DNA of 64,000 nucleotides from Kitasatospora paranensis (GCF_039544005.1 NZ_BAABKV010000001.1:2604001-2668000); one strand, 5' to 3'; counted from the stretch's first letter, positions 36,389 through 45,310 are shown. Numbers and translations: made by a program. Notes: generated by a model not told the origin, from the letters alone.

Positions 36389-36404
36389 ACCGTCAGCTGA
36401 CGGT
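36389..36404. repeat. 16-bp perfect palindrome
   Basis: ACCGTCAGCTGACGGT is fully self-complementary. It lies between the third hydrolase's terminator and the promoter of the second, 73 bases upstream of the -35 box. It may be an operator or a second terminator stem. Confidence 0.5.
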
Positions 36405-36431
36405 TTCTCATCATACGAGCACAAAAGAGAA

Positions 36432-36480
36432 CGCCCGGAACGTGTCGCAGATCACAGAAGGATCTCGGCGCGTCCGGGCG
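36432..36480 (-). terminator. Probable terminator after the third NlpC/P60 gene
   Basis: On the gene strand CGCCCGGA and TCCGGGCG pair (36480-36473 with 36439-36432), with an inner GATC/GATC-centred helix. TTCTCTTTT follows directly, an unusually T-rich tract for this genome, 58 bases after the stop. Confidence 0.65.
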
Positions 36481-36537
36481 TGTCACGCGGCGTCAGAACC
36501 GCGGTCGGGAGGGAATGTCCGCTTTTGCCCCGAAGGG

Positions 36538-37569
36538 TCAGATCCGGCGGATGGTCTTGATCGGCAGCAGGTCGGCCTGCATGGTCTTGACCACGTCGCC
36601 GGTGTGCGGGGCGTGCACGACCAGGCCGTTGCCGATGTACATGCCGACGTGGTGCGCGTCCGAGTAGTAGATCACCAGGTCGCCCGGCTGCGCGTTGGCG
36701 ATGTTGGTGCCCACGTTGACGCCCACGCTCGCCTGGGACTGCGAAGTCCGCGGCAGCGAGACGCCGGCCTGGGCGTACGCCCACACCATGAGGCCCGAGC
36801 AGTCGAAGGTCGAGGGGCCGGTCGCACCCCAGACGTACGGGTCGCCCTGGCGGGTCAGCGCCGCACGGACGGCCGCACCGGCGTAGCCGGACGCCGGGGG
36901 CAGCGTGGAGGGGTCGACCCGGCTACCGCCGCGCGAGGCGCGGTCGCCACCCAGGACGGCCGCCCGCTGGCTGGCCGTCAGGGTGTTCAGCAGCCGCTGG
37001 GTCTCGGCGAGCTTCTGCTGCACCTGGGCCTTGGTGTCGTTCAGGGTCTGCGTGGTCTGGTCCAGCTCGGCGAGGATGGCCGCGGCCTCCGCCTTCTGCT
37101 GGTCCAGCCGGCGCTGCTGGTCGCGCAGCGACTTCAGCGTGGAGGCCTGGGTGTCGGTGGCCTGCTCGTTGCTGGACGCCTTGTCGAGGTAGTTGTCCGG
37201 GTTCGAGGAGAGCATCAGCGCCACGGTCGGGTCGATCCCGCCGGTGCGGTACTCGTCGGCGGCCACCGCCGACAGCCCGGAGGCGACCTCGTTCAGCTGC
37301 GCCTGGGTCCGGGCTATCTGGTCCTGCAGCTCGGTCGCCTGCTTCTTCAGCTGGTCGCCGCGCTCCTTGGCACCGTCGTACTTCTCGGTGGCCTGCTCCT
37401 GCTCCTGCTGCAGCTGGTCCACCTGGACCTTGACCTCGTCCACGGAGGGCTTCGCCGGCGCCGCGTGGGCGCTCGCCTGGGCCGACAGGGCGACCGCGGT
37501 CGCTGCGGCAGCGGTGAGCACGGACACGCGTGCGCGGCTCGGCTGCTTGGGACGGCGGTGGGAGGCCAA
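36538..37569 (-). CDS. NlpC/P60 peptidoglycan hydrolase, third paralogue
   Basis: The 343-residue exported enzyme starts at TTG 37569 with a GGAG site 8 bases before it. It has a signal peptide ending near residue 36 (SAHAAPA), Gln-rich coiled coils (residues 40-215), and an NlpC/P60 domain with FDCSGLMVWAYAQAG, DAHHVGMYIGNG and HAPHTG. It is closest to the riboswitch-controlled neighbour (same ASHRRPK start and TAAAATAV signal core). No ydaO element is visible in its 180-base upstream gap. A TAGGGT box at 37640-37645 within ACTAGGGTC, also found in the neighbour's promoter, may mark its promoter. Confidence 0.93.
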   Translation of the reverse strand: MASHRRPKQPSRARVSVLTAAAATAVALSAQASAHAAPAKPSVDEVKVQVDQLQQEQEQATEKYDGAKERGDQLKKQATELQDQIARTQAQLNEVASGLSAVAADEYRTGGIDPTVALMLSSNPDNYLDKASSNEQATDTQASTLKSLRDQQRRLDQQKAEAAAILAELDQTTQTLNDTKAQVQQKLAETQRLLNTLTASQRAAVLGGDRASRGGSRVDPSTLPPASGYAGAAVRAALTRQGDPYVWGATGPSTFDCSGLMVWAYAQAGVSLPRTSQSQASVGVNVGTNIANAQPGDLVIYYSDAHHVGMYIGNGLVVHAPHTGDVVKTMQADLLPIKTIRRI

Positions 37570-37748
37570 GGGTCTAGCTCCTTCTTCCTGCTGGACTCAC
37601 CCGAACGAGTGGATGTCCGGAAAATAGGTTTGACGCCAGACCCTAGTGAAGATCCGCCCGCTACGCCACTCCCGGAACCCCTCGATCCGCACCCCCGAGC
37701 GGGATTTCACGACCTCGACACATCGGGGCCACCCGGCCCGCCCGCGCG

Positions 37749-39166
37749 TCAGGGCCGGGCGAGCCGGTTCAGCAGCAGAATCGAGGCCACCGGGCGCGCC
37801 CCGGCCTTGCGGACACCGTCCGCGACCTCGCGGTCCGTGGACACCACGACCACCGGCCGGCCCTGCGGCTCGGCCCGCACCAGACGCCGGATCAGCTCGT
37901 CCGCGGTCTCCCCGGTGCGGCTGAACCGCACCCGCACCCGCGCGGCGGCGCCATGATCACCGGCACGTCCAGGTCCTGCCCGTCGAAGACACAGGTCACC
38001 TCGGCCTGGGTGCGCTGCGCCAGCATCGCGAGACCGCCCAGCAGGCGCAGCCGCTGCTGCTCCAGCGGCAGCGTCGGATAGCCGCTCTTGGTCACGTTGT
38101 AGCCGTCCACCACCAGGTGGACCTGAGGAATCGCCAGCAGCTGGTCGAGCAGCGCCGGGTCGTCCTCCGCCAGACCCCGCCGCGCCACGTCGTGCGGCGA
38201 CGCCGACGACGGCTCCACCGCCTCGACCAGGTCGGCCGGCCGCAGCTGGGCCACCGGCAGCGCCAGCTCGCGCTGGAGGCCCTGGGCCGACTGCAGCACC
38301 GTGTCCAGCAGGAGGCGCAGCCGCATGTCCTCCACACTGCGGCCCTCCCGGGCCGAGCGCCGGCCCGCCTCGGAGGCGGCCTCCAGCTCGGTGACCCGGT
38401 GCCGCAGCCGGCGGGCCTCGCCGTCCGCGGCGCTGCGCTCGGCCAGCGCGGCCGCGCGGGCCGCCTCCAGCTCTGCCTGCACCTTGCGGACTTCTGCCTG
38501 GGCCCGCCGGGTGTCGCTCTCCAGGCCGCGGACCCGCTTGCGCAGCGACTCGGCCTCCTTGCGGAGCCCCTCGGAGTCGGCCCGCTGGCGGTCCAGGTCG
38601 GCCCGGGCCGCGGCGCGCACCTCGGCCAGTTCGGCCTGCAGCTTCTCCACCACCCGGGCGGCCTCGGCGGCGGCGCCCTCCGCGTCGGCCCGCTCGACCT
38701 CGTCGCCGGCCTCCGCGACCAGTCGGCTCCAGCCCACCGGGCGCAGCAGGTAGGCGGCGGCCGCGACGTCCAGCGGATCGGCCGCGGCGGGGACCGTCCC
38801 GCTCTCCAGCGCCTTGACGAGATCGGGCTGGCCCAGGCGGAGGCGGTCCGCTATCCGGACCCGGAACACCGGCTCGGCGTCCAGCGCCGCGGCCAGCGCG
38901 GTCGCCGCGTACTTGGCCCGCCGGGCCGGGGTGAACTTGGCGTACGGGCGCAGCCCCGACGGCAGATCGCCGAGCGGGATGGCGCCGAGCGCGTCGGCGG
39001 CGATGCCGACCACCCGGCGGCGGACGCCCTCGGGCAGCGGGCGGTCCAGGTGCTCGGCCTCGGCTGCCTCGGCTGCCTGCCCGGCCACGGCCGCGTCCGG
39101 CAGCCCCGGGTCCGCGGCGGGCTGCTGCCCCTGCGGCTCGGACGGCTCCCTCGCTGCGTCCACCAC
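37749..39166 (-). CDS. Coiled-coil protein with C-terminal NYN (YacP-like) nuclease domain (frame broken by one missing base)
   Basis: The N-terminal half contains a conserved region with LPEGVRRRVVGIAADALGAI. A long charged coiled coil (about residues 190-300) follows. The C-terminal NYN/PIN-like domain has the Asp-rich strands LVVDGYNVTKSGYP, TCVFDGQDLDVPV and VVVSTDREVADGVRKAGA. Such domains are metal-dependent RNases; YacP/Rae1 cuts mRNA at the ribosome. The final 60 residues are in another frame; one base is missing near 37931-37939. The corrected length is about 472 residues. GTG 39166 was chosen because GGAG lies 8 bases before it. The coiled-coil fusion is typical of actinobacterial members as far as I recall. 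Confidence 0.82.
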
Positions 39167-39314
39167 GTCCTCGGCTCCGATCCTGCTCCCGGGCCCGTGC
39201 GGCCTGTTGCCGCCGCCCTCCGATGCACCTCTGTGCAATTGTCCCGTGTACCGTGCCCCGCCGGACACCACGCCACACACCCCGGCCGTGCCGGGGTGCG
39301 GGCGGCGCGCGGCG

Positions 39315-39581
39315 TCAGGCCTTCGGCTCCTCCGCGGCGGCCTCGTCCTCGGCGCCCGGCCGGGCGACGAGCTCGACCTGGTCGACGGCGTTGCACCAGC
39401 GGCAGCGCACCGACTCGAGGGTCTCGCTGAGCACCTCGGTCTCCTCCACCTTGGACTCGCCGCCGAGGTCGAAGTGCAGGTACTCCACCACCCGGGCCGA
39501 GCGCGTCACGTCGAAACGGGTCAGGTTGCCGCACAGGGTGCAGCGCCAGCGGGTCTCGGCAGTGGGGGCGACGACGGTCAT
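39315..39581 (-). CDS. Small zinc-ribbon-type protein
   Basis: The 88-residue protein has two Cys pairs, CTLCGN (about residues 14-19) and CRWCNA (about 60-65), separated by an acidic segment. This spacing suggests one structural zinc site. The tail is acidic and Ala-rich. No DNA-binding helix is evident. A TAGGCT box about 36 bases upstream of the ATG could be its promoter. Function unknown; it may be an RNA- or protein-binding ribbon. Confidence 0.75.
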   Translation of the reverse strand: MTVVAPTAETRWRCTLCGNLTRFDVTRSARVVEYLHFDLGGESKVEETEVLSETLESVRCRWCNAVDQVELVARPGAEDEAAAEEPKA

Positions 39582-39717
39582 CGGTGGTCCTCTCGACGGG
39601 TCCCTGGTGGGACGTCCAGCCTAGGGCGTGCGCGTGCGGCGGCGGGTACCGGTCCCGGCAGGTGGAACGGTCACCCGCTTGCAGCACGGCACGGTGTCGC
39701 CGGGCCGGAGCGGAGGA

Positions 39718-40581
39718 ATGCTCGCTGTCATGGCCGTCCCCGCTCCCGCCCCCGCCCCCGCACGCGACGAGCCCGCGGCGGCCGCCCCGCCGGCGGCCGC
39801 CGCCGCACCGCTGGTCACCTACGTGCTGATCGCGGTGAGCGCGGTGGTGCTGCTGGCCGGGCCGAGCTTCGGCCTCAACCCGCGGTACGGGTCGGGCGGC
39901 GACCGCGTCTGCGCGGAGCAGCGGTTCGAGCAGCGCTGGGGCGCGGTGCCGGTCGAGCTGCTGGCGCACCGGCCGCTGGACGCCCTCCAACTGGCCGCGC
40001 TGCCGCCCGCGGTGGCGGGCTGCACGCTGGCGCCGACCCCGGGCAAGGTCCCGGTGCTCTCGGTGCTGACCTCGCTCTTCGTGCACGCCGGCTGGCTGCA
40101 CCTGGCGGGCAACATGCTCTTCCTCTACGTCTTCGGGCCGGCCGTCGAGCAGCGGCTGGGCCGGATCCGCTTTCTCTTCTTCTACCTGGGCATCGGCTAC
40201 CTGGCGACGTACGGGTACGCGCTGACCCAGTCCGAGTCGGCGGAGTCCGTCCGGGCGCTGGTGGGCGCCTCGGGGGCGATCGCCGGGGTGCTCGGCGGCT
40301 ACCTGCGGCTGTACCCGCGGGCCCGGGTGACGGCGCTGGTGCCGATGCTGCTGTTCCTGCCGCTGCGGTTCCCGGCCTGGCTGGTGCTGGGGCTGTGGTT
40401 CGGCCTTCAGTGGTGGTCGGTGGGCTCGGCCGTGCCCGGCGTCGCGTACGTCGCGCACGTGATCGGGTTCAGTGCGGGCTGGCTCGCGGTGTGGGCGGCC
40501 GGGCTCCGCCGACGGGATCGGCCGGGCCCGGCGGCGGCGGATACGCTGGCCCCAACCCCACACACAGGAGCCGAAGAGTGA
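39718..40581 (+). CDS. Rhomboid-family intramembrane serine protease
   Basis: The 287-residue polytopic protein carries the rhomboid signatures: HAGWLHLAGNMLFLYVFG in helix 2, the catalytic Ser in GASGAIAGVLGGY and the catalytic His in AHVIGFSAGWLAVW. It should cleave membrane proteins within the bilayer. The insertion between helices 1 and 2 (about residues 60-110) is longer than in GlpG and holds two cysteines. ATG 39718 has GGAG 7 bases upstream; ATG 39730 is an alternative. Its stop overlaps the next gene's start by 4 bases (GTGA), so the AsnC-like protein is translationally coupled to it. Confidence 0.9.
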   Translation: MLAVMAVPAPAPAPARDEPAAAAPPAAAAAPLVTYVLIAVSAVVLLAGPSFGLNPRYGSGGDRVCAEQRFEQRWGAVPVELLAHRPLDALQLAALPPAVAGCTLAPTPGKVPVLSVLTSLFVHAGWLHLAGNMLFLYVFGPAVEQRLGRIRFLFFYLGIGYLATYGYALTQSESAESVRALVGASGAIAGVLGGYLRLYPRARVTALVPMLLFLPLRFPAWLVLGLWFGLQWWSVGSAVPGVAYVAHVIGFSAGWLAVWAAGLRRRDRPGPAAADTLAPTPHTGAEE

Positions 40582-40859
40582 TCACCTCGATCGTCCTCAT
40601 CAAGACCAGCGTCGACCGGATCCCCGAGATCGCCGAGGCGATCGCCGCGATCGAGGGCGTCAGCGAGGTCTACTCGGTGACCGGCAGCTACGACCTGGTG
40701 GCGATGGTGCGGGTGCGGCGGCACGAGGACCTCGCCGAGGTAATCCCGGGCCGGCTGAACAAGGTGCCGGGGGTGGCGCAGACCGAGACCCAGATCGCCT
40801 TCCGCACCTACTCGCAGCACGACCTGGAGGCCGCGTTCGCGCTGGGCCTGGACGAGTAG
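40578..40859 (+). CDS. Stand-alone Lrp/AsnC ligand-binding (RAM) domain protein
   Basis: The 93-residue protein is a single alpha-beta RAM domain: SIVLIKTSVDRIPEIAEAI, the turn VTGSYDLVAMVRV typical of AsnC effector sites, and a last strand with AQTETQIAF. It has no helix-turn-helix, so it cannot bind DNA by itself. Such short forms may bind amino acids or modulate full-length Lrp proteins by mixed oligomers. GTG 40578 overlaps the rhomboid stop (GTGA). A full-length Lrp regulator exists at 61642-62106. Its role next to a rhomboid is unexplained. Confidence 0.88.
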   Translation: MITSIVLIKTSVDRIPEIAEAIAAIEGVSEVYSVTGSYDLVAMVRVRRHEDLAEVIPGRLNKVPGVAQTETQIAFRTYSQHDLEAAFALGLDE

Positions 40860-40867
40860 CGGCGCCT

Positions 40868-40892
40868 CGGCCGGGCGTTCTGCGCCCGGCCG
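40868..40892. terminator. Bidirectional terminator
   Basis: A 10-bp stem, CGGCCGGGCG (40868-40877) with CGCCCGGCCG (40883-40892), closes a TTCTG loop between two converging genes. Confidence 0.8.
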
Positions 40893-40901
40893 TCCGGCCC
40901 G

Positions 40902-42271
40902 TCAGGCCGCGTGCGCGCGGGTGTCGACGACGCAGCGGCCGCCCTCGTTGCGGTACGTCCAGCGGGCGCCGTCGGTGACCAGGGCGCGGACGGCCGCCAG
41001 GAAGCGGTCGACGTGCTCCTCGGGGGTGCCGGCGCCGAAGCTGACCCGGATCGCGTTCAGGCTGCGCTCGCCCGGCAGGGACGGCTCCGGCGCGCCGCAC
41101 GCGGAGGGCGCCGACTCCTCGCCGCCGAGCAGGGTGCGCACCAGCGGGTGGGCGCAGAACAGCCCGTCGCGCACGCCGATGCCGTACTCGGCGGAGAGCG
41201 CCGCGGAGAAGTGCGAGCTGTTCCAGCCCCGGACGACGAAGGAGAGGACGCCGACCCGGGCCGAGCCCTCGCCGAACAGGTTGAGGACCTTGACCTCGGG
41301 GATCTCCGCGAGGCCGGTGGTCAGCCGCTCGATCAGGGCCTGCTCACGGGCCTCCAGCACGTCGAAGCCGGCCTCGGTGAGCGCCCGGCAGGCCGAGGCG
41401 ATGGCGTAGGCGCCGATGACGTTGGGCGAGCCGGCCTCGTGCCGGGCCGGGCCGCGGTGCCACTCGACGGCGACCGAGCCGTCCGCCTCGCGGGCGACGG
41501 TGCGGCTGGCGCCACCGCCGGCCAGGTACGGCTCGGCCTCGTCCAGCCAGTCGCTGCGGCCGGCCAGCACGCCGGCGCCGAACGGCGCGTACAGCTTGTG
41601 CCCGGAGAAGGCCACCCAGTCGACGCCCAGGTCGCGCACCGACAGCCGGTGGTGCGGGGCGAGCTGGGCGGCGTCCAGCACCACCCGGGCGCCGTGCCGG
41701 TGGGCGACCTCGGTGAGCTCGGCGATCGGCCAGAGCTCGCCGGTGACGTTGGAGGCGCCGGTGACGCAGAGCAGGCGCGGGCCGTCGGCCCCGCCGGCGG
41801 CGAGTGCGGCCTCCAGGGCGGCGACGGCCTCGGCCCGCGAGCGGGGGCGCGCAGGTACTCGACGGTCAGGCCGGCGTGCCGCCAGGGCAGCAGCGAGGCG
41901 TGGTGCTCGGTCTCGAAGGCGAGGACCCGGGTGCCGGCGGGGACGGCGCCGGCGAGCAGGTTGAGCGAGTCGGTGGTGGCGCGGGTGAACACCACCTGGT
42001 CGTCCTCGCGCAGGTCGAGGAAGTCGGCGACGGTGCGGCGGCTCTGCTCGAACAGATCGGTGGAGAGCTGCGAGAGGTAGCCGGCGCCGCGGTGCACGCT
42101 GCCGTAGTAGGGGGCGTAGGCGGCGATGTCGTCCCAGACCCGCTGCAGGGCGGGGGCGCTGGCCGCGTAGTCGAGGGCGGCGTAGCCGACCTTCTCGCCG
42201 GAGGCGAGCGGGACCTTGACGTCGTGGCCGAGGACGGCGAGCGGGGCGTAGAGAGCGGTGGCGAGGGACAT
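40902..42271 (-). CDS. Cysteine-desulfurase-like PLP enzyme under SAM-IV riboswitch (frame broken by one missing base)
   Basis: This class V aminotransferase-fold enzyme has LDYAASAPALQRVWDDI, VVFTRATTDSLNLLAG, TEHHASLLPWR, the PLP Asp in VVLDAAQLAPH and the Schiff-base Lys in AFSGHKLYAPFG. The C-terminal half is in another frame; the G5 run at 41843-41847 (C5 on the gene strand) should be one longer. The corrected length is 456 residues. Control by S-adenosylmethionine suggests a job in sulfur amino acid metabolism, such as cysteine/selenocysteine lyase or desulfurase. The exact reaction is not determined. ATG 42271 follows AAGGAG (42281-42286) by 9 bases. Confidence 0.87.
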
Positions 42272-42280
42272 GGGGGTGCA

Positions 42281-42300
42281 CTCCTTCACGGGTGAGGACC
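42281..42300 (-). promoter_or_regulatory. Expression platform of the SAM-IV riboswitch
   Basis: The 11 bases GGTCCTCACCC at 42290-42300 (gene strand) are the exact complement of the aptamer's own 3' strand, GGGTGAGGACC (42359-42369). The same segment can instead fold onto the ribosome-binding site: TCCTCAC pairs with GTGAAGGA with one bulged A. Without ligand the aptamer strand would hold this segment and free the site. With ligand it is released and hides the site. Confidence 0.7.
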
Positions 42301-42356
42301 CCGGGAGTACGTCGCCGGAAGTCCGCGCTTGCCTCGCGGACGGTCTGCCGCGCGGC

Positions 42357-42440
42357 CCGGTCCTCACCCAGGGCACCCCGCCACGGACGGAGGGTTGCCG
42401 GACAGCAAGCTGGGGCTTCGCGCTGTCACTCATGACCTGG
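42357..42440 (-). promoter_or_regulatory. SAM-IV riboswitch
   Basis: The gene-strand sequence matches the recalled SAM-IV consensus block by block: GGTCATGAGTGACAGC, GAAGCCCC, GCTTGCTG, CCGGCAACCCTCC, GGCGGGGTGCCCTGGGTGA and the closing GGACC. P1 pairs GGTC (42434-42437) with GACC (42359-42362). SAM-IV is an actinobacterial class that senses S-adenosylmethionine. A separate 7-bp hairpin, 42321-42341, lies between aptamer and start codon. Confidence 0.92.
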
Positions 42441-42500
42441 CTCAGAAGCTACGTGGCGAGCCGACGGCGGGTCAAGCCCGCGTCCCGCCATCCGGACGCA

Positions 42501-42538
42501 CCCGTGCCCCGGCGGTCGGCGGACCGCCGGGGCACGGG
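42501..42538 (-). terminator. Terminator after trpD
   Basis: A 17-bp perfect stem (42501-42517 with 42522-42538) closes a GGCG loop 20 bases after the trpD stop. Confidence 0.88.
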
Positions 42539-42557
42539 GCACGGGGCAACGCGGGTG

Positions 42558-43634
42558 TCAGGCGCGGGCCGTGGCCTCGGCCCAGCGCTTGAGGGTGGCC
42601 TCACCGGCGCCGGAGTCGATCGCGGCGGCGGCCCGCTCGATGCCGGCTGCGAGCTGCTCGGCCAGCGGTGCGTCGGTCGGGTCGAGGGCCGCCAGCGCGG
42701 AGGCGGTGTTGAGCAGGACGGCGTCCCGCACCGGGCCGCGCTCGCCGGCCAGCAGCCGGCGGGCGACCCCGGCGTTGTGCTCGGCGTCGGCGCCGCGCAG
42801 CGCCTCGATGCCGACCAGGTCGATGCCGACCTCGCGGGGGTCGAAGACCGTCTCGGTGACCCCGCCGTCCCGGACGATCCAGACGTGCGAGGTGGTGGAG
42901 ATGGTGAGTTCGTCGAGGCCGTCGTCGCCGCGGAAGACCAGGGCACTCGCGCCGCGCCGGGCGAGCACGCCGGCGATCAGGCCGGCCAGCCGGGTGTCGA
43001 AGCAGCCGATCGCGTGGGCGGTGACCCTGGCCGGGTTGGTGAGCGGGCCGAGGATGTTGAAGGCGGTCGGCACGCCGAGGTCCCGGCGGGCCTCGGCGGC
43101 GTGACGCATCGCGGGGTGGAACTTGGCCGCGAAGCAGAAGGTCAGGCCGGTCTCCTCGGCGACCTCGGCGACCCTGCGGGCGCTGAGGTCGAGCCGGATG
43201 CCGAGCTTCTCCAGGACGTCGGAGGAGCCGCTGGCGGAGGAGGCGGCCCGGTTGCCGTGCTTGACCACCTTCGCCCCCGCGGCGGCCGCCACGATCGCCG
43301 ACATGGTGGAGATGTTGACGGTCTTGGCGCGGTCGCCGCCGGTGCCGACGATGTCCACCGCGGGCCCGGGGATGTGCAGCGGCTCGGCGTGCGCGTACAT
43401 CGCGTCGACCAGGCCGCTGATCTCGTCGACCGTCTCGCCCTTGGCCCGCAGCGCGATCATGAAGCCGGCCACCTGCACGGGGGTGGCCTCGCCCGCCATG
43501 ATGCGGTCCATCGCCCAGGCGGTGTCGGCCTGCCCGAGGTCCTCGCCGTTCAGCAGCGCGGTCAGGACGTCCGGCCAGGTGCGGACCACCTGCACGGGGT
43601 CCTTGCCGCCGTTCGCAGGGTTCACGTTCACCAT
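42558..43634 (-). CDS. trpD: Anthranilate phosphoribosyltransferase
   Basis: TrpD transfers the phosphoribosyl group of PRPP to anthranilate, the second tryptophan step. The 358-residue product shows [20 protein letters not shown] (the PRPP/Mg loop), [18 protein letters not shown], the second metal motif [10 protein letters not shown], and [11 protein letters not shown]. It is a single gene away from other trp genes, 29 kb from the attenuated anthranilate synthase. The same isolated position beside ctaE is found in mycobacteria (Rv2192c) as I recall. No trp leader peptide is seen in its 130-base upstream region. Confidence 0.96.
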   Translation of the reverse strand: MVNVNPANGGKDPVQVVRTWPDVLTALLNGEDLGQADTAWAMDRIMAGEATPVQVAGFMIALRAKGETVDEISGLVDAMYAHAEPLHIPGPAVDIVGTGGDRAKTVNISTMSAIVAAAAGAKVVKHGNRAASSASGSSDVLEKLGIRLDLSARRVAEVAEETGLTFCFAAKFHPAMRHAAEARRDLGVPTAFNILGPLTNPARVTAHAIGCFDTRLAGLIAGVLARRGASALVFRGDDGLDELTISTTSHVWIVRDGGVTETVFDPREVGIDLVGIEALRGADAEHNAGVARRLLAGERGPVRDAVLLNTASALAALDPTDAPLAEQLAAGIERAAAAIDSGAGEATLKRWAEATARA

Positions 43635-43767
43635 GGCCGACTCCAGCTCTCATCGGTAGTACGCCGAAAAAGGAACGGAGTCAGCCTAGCGAGCGGCGGG
43701 GGCGTACGCGCCCGTCCCGCCGCCGCTTCTCTCCTGCTGAGACGCCCCGCCGGGGCGGCCCCGGCGG

Positions 43768-44193
43768 TCAGTGGTGGACGGGTGTCCGCCGGGCCACCCG
43801 GGCGCGCAGCAGGGTGGCCGCGGCCTCGGCCAGCGCCACCGGGTCGACGGGCTGCGCGATGGCGGCGTCCGCGCGGCTCCAGGCGGCGAGCCAGGAGTCC
43901 TGCGGCCGGCCGATCAGCACCAGGACGGGCGGGCAGCCGTAGATCTCGTCCTTGAGCTGGCGGGTGAGGCCGAGGCCGCCGGCCGGGACGGCCTCGCCGT
44001 CCAGGACGCAGAGGTCGACGCCGCCCTTCTCCAGGGCGCGGAGCACCGCCGGGGTGGTGGCGCACTCGAGGTACTCGATCTCCGGGAGGTCGGCGGCGGG
44101 CCGGCGCCCGAGCGCCAGGGTGACCTGCTCGCGGGTGTTGCGGTCGTCGCTGTAGACGAGAACGGTGAGCTTCTCGTCGGTCGTGTGCGCCAT
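43768..44193 (-). CDS. Stand-alone receiver-like protein with altered phosphorylation pocket
   Basis: The 141-residue protein has the CheY-like alternation of strands and helices: VLVYSDDRNTREQV at the acidic pair (Asp16, Asp17), LCVLDGEAVPAG with Asp65 at the phospho-acceptor site, and VLVLIGRPQD. The conserved Lys-Pro of receivers is replaced by Gln-Pro (AIAQPVDP). No output domain follows. It may be a pseudo-receiver that works without normal phosphorylation. It diverges from the ctaE-qcrCAB operon, sharing a 337-base control region, and is upstream of trpD on the same strand. Confidence 0.8.
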   Translation of the reverse strand: MAHTTDEKLTVLVYSDDRNTREQVTLALGRRPAADLPEIEYLECATTPAVLRALEKGGVDLCVLDGEAVPAGGLGLTRQLKDEIYGCPPVLVLIGRPQDSWLAAWSRADAAIAQPVDPVALAEAAATLLRARVARRTPVHH

Positions 44194-44530
44194 GGGCCCT
44201 GCTCCCGGGTGCTCGTCCTCATATATGTGCCGCACCGAAAGGTGCCGCTCCGAACGGCCCAGTGTGATCCGGACCACGTTCACCTTCGGATGCTACTCCC
44301 GGACACCCGCCGCGGTGAGCCCCTGACGCGATCTCCCTCAAGCCGCCGCGCCCGAATCTCACCCTCCCGGGGGACCTTGCCTGACCCATACCGAACAACC
44401 GTCAGAAAACGGACACCCGGTCGGCCCCCTGGTCGGGGCGGCGCAGCTCCGGGGGCAGCCGGGCATACCGCACGCACCGGACACTCCGAGGAGTACCCCC
44501 GGCGTGAAGACGGAATAAGGGACCGACATA
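44194..44530. promoter_or_regulatory. Control region between the receiver gene and ctaE-qcrCAB
   Basis: No gene is visible. TGTGATCCGGACCACG at 44263-44278 matches 8 of the 10 fixed bases of a CRP-type site (TGTGA-N6-TCACA). It lies 70 bases upstream of the receiver gene and 253 bases before ctaE. A TGACCCATACCG stretch near 44382 and a purine-rich GAATAAGGGA just before the ctaE ATG are also present. Promoter boxes could not be assigned with confidence. Confidence 0.4.
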
Positions 44531-45151
44531 ATGTCCGTCGTGGCGACAGCAACAGCAACAGAAACCGGACACGCGCACGGAGCGGTCAACAGGCCGAACC
44601 TGGTCAGCGTCGGAACCATCGTCTGGCTGAGCTCGGAGCTGATGTTCTTCGCGGCCCTGTTCGCGATGTACTTCACGCTCCGCTCGGTCAAGGGATCGGC
44701 GTTCTGGACCGAGAAGGCGGACGCCCTCAACGTGCCGTTCTCCTCGGTGAACACCACGATCCTGGTGCTCTCCTCCCTCACCTGCCAGCTCGGCGTCTTC
44801 GCCGCCGAGCGCGGTGACGTGAAGAAGCTCCGCTCGTGGTTCACGATCACCTTCGTGATGGGCTCGATCTTCATCGGCGGCCAGATCTTCGAGTACACCG
44901 AGCTGGTCAAGAACGACGGCCTCTCGCTCTCCTCGGACCCGTACGGCACGGTGTTCTACCTGACCACCGGCTTCCACGGCATGCACGTGACGGGTGGTCT
45001 GATCGCCTTCCTGCTGGTCCTGGGGCGGACGTACGCCGCCAAGCGGTTCACGCACGAGCAGGCCACCGCAGCGATCGTCGTGTCGTACTACTGGCACTTC
45101 GTCGACGTCGTGTGGATCGGCCTGTTCGCGACCATCTACCTGATCAAGTAA
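44531..45151 (+). CDS. ctaE: Cytochrome c oxidase subunit III
   Basis: CtaE is a subunit of the aa3-type terminal oxidase in the cell membrane. The 206-residue product has five hydrophobic segments. Family signatures are [26 protein letters not shown], the lipid-binding [12 protein letters not shown] and the C-terminal [17 protein letters not shown] 44531 follows an AAGGGA site. It is the first gene of the ctaE-qcrC-qcrA-qcrB cluster, the standard actinobacterial arrangement in which complexes III and IV form a supercomplex. The other oxidase subunits are encoded 9 kb away on the opposite strand. Confidence 0.96.
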   Translation: MSVVATATATETGHAHGAVNRPNLVSVGTIVWLSSELMFFAALFAMYFTLRSVKGSAFWTEKADALNVPFSSVNTTILVLSSLTCQLGVFAAERGDVKKLRSWFTITFVMGSIFIGGQIFEYTELVKNDGLSLSSDPYGTVFYLTTGFHGMHVTGGLIAFLLVLGRTYAAKRFTHEQATAAIVVSYYWHFVDVVWIGLFATIYLIK

Positions 45152-45310
45152 AGGCTGATCAGGTCGCTGGCCGCCGACCGGGAGCACACCCGCCCACCGG
45201 CGGACACCCGGCCGACCAGTCCGCGCCTCACCCGGGTACCGGCCCGAGCAGACCGGCCCCTCGGGCGCAGCCACCAGCCGACGACCAGATCCTGACACCG
45301 GGGTTAATCC

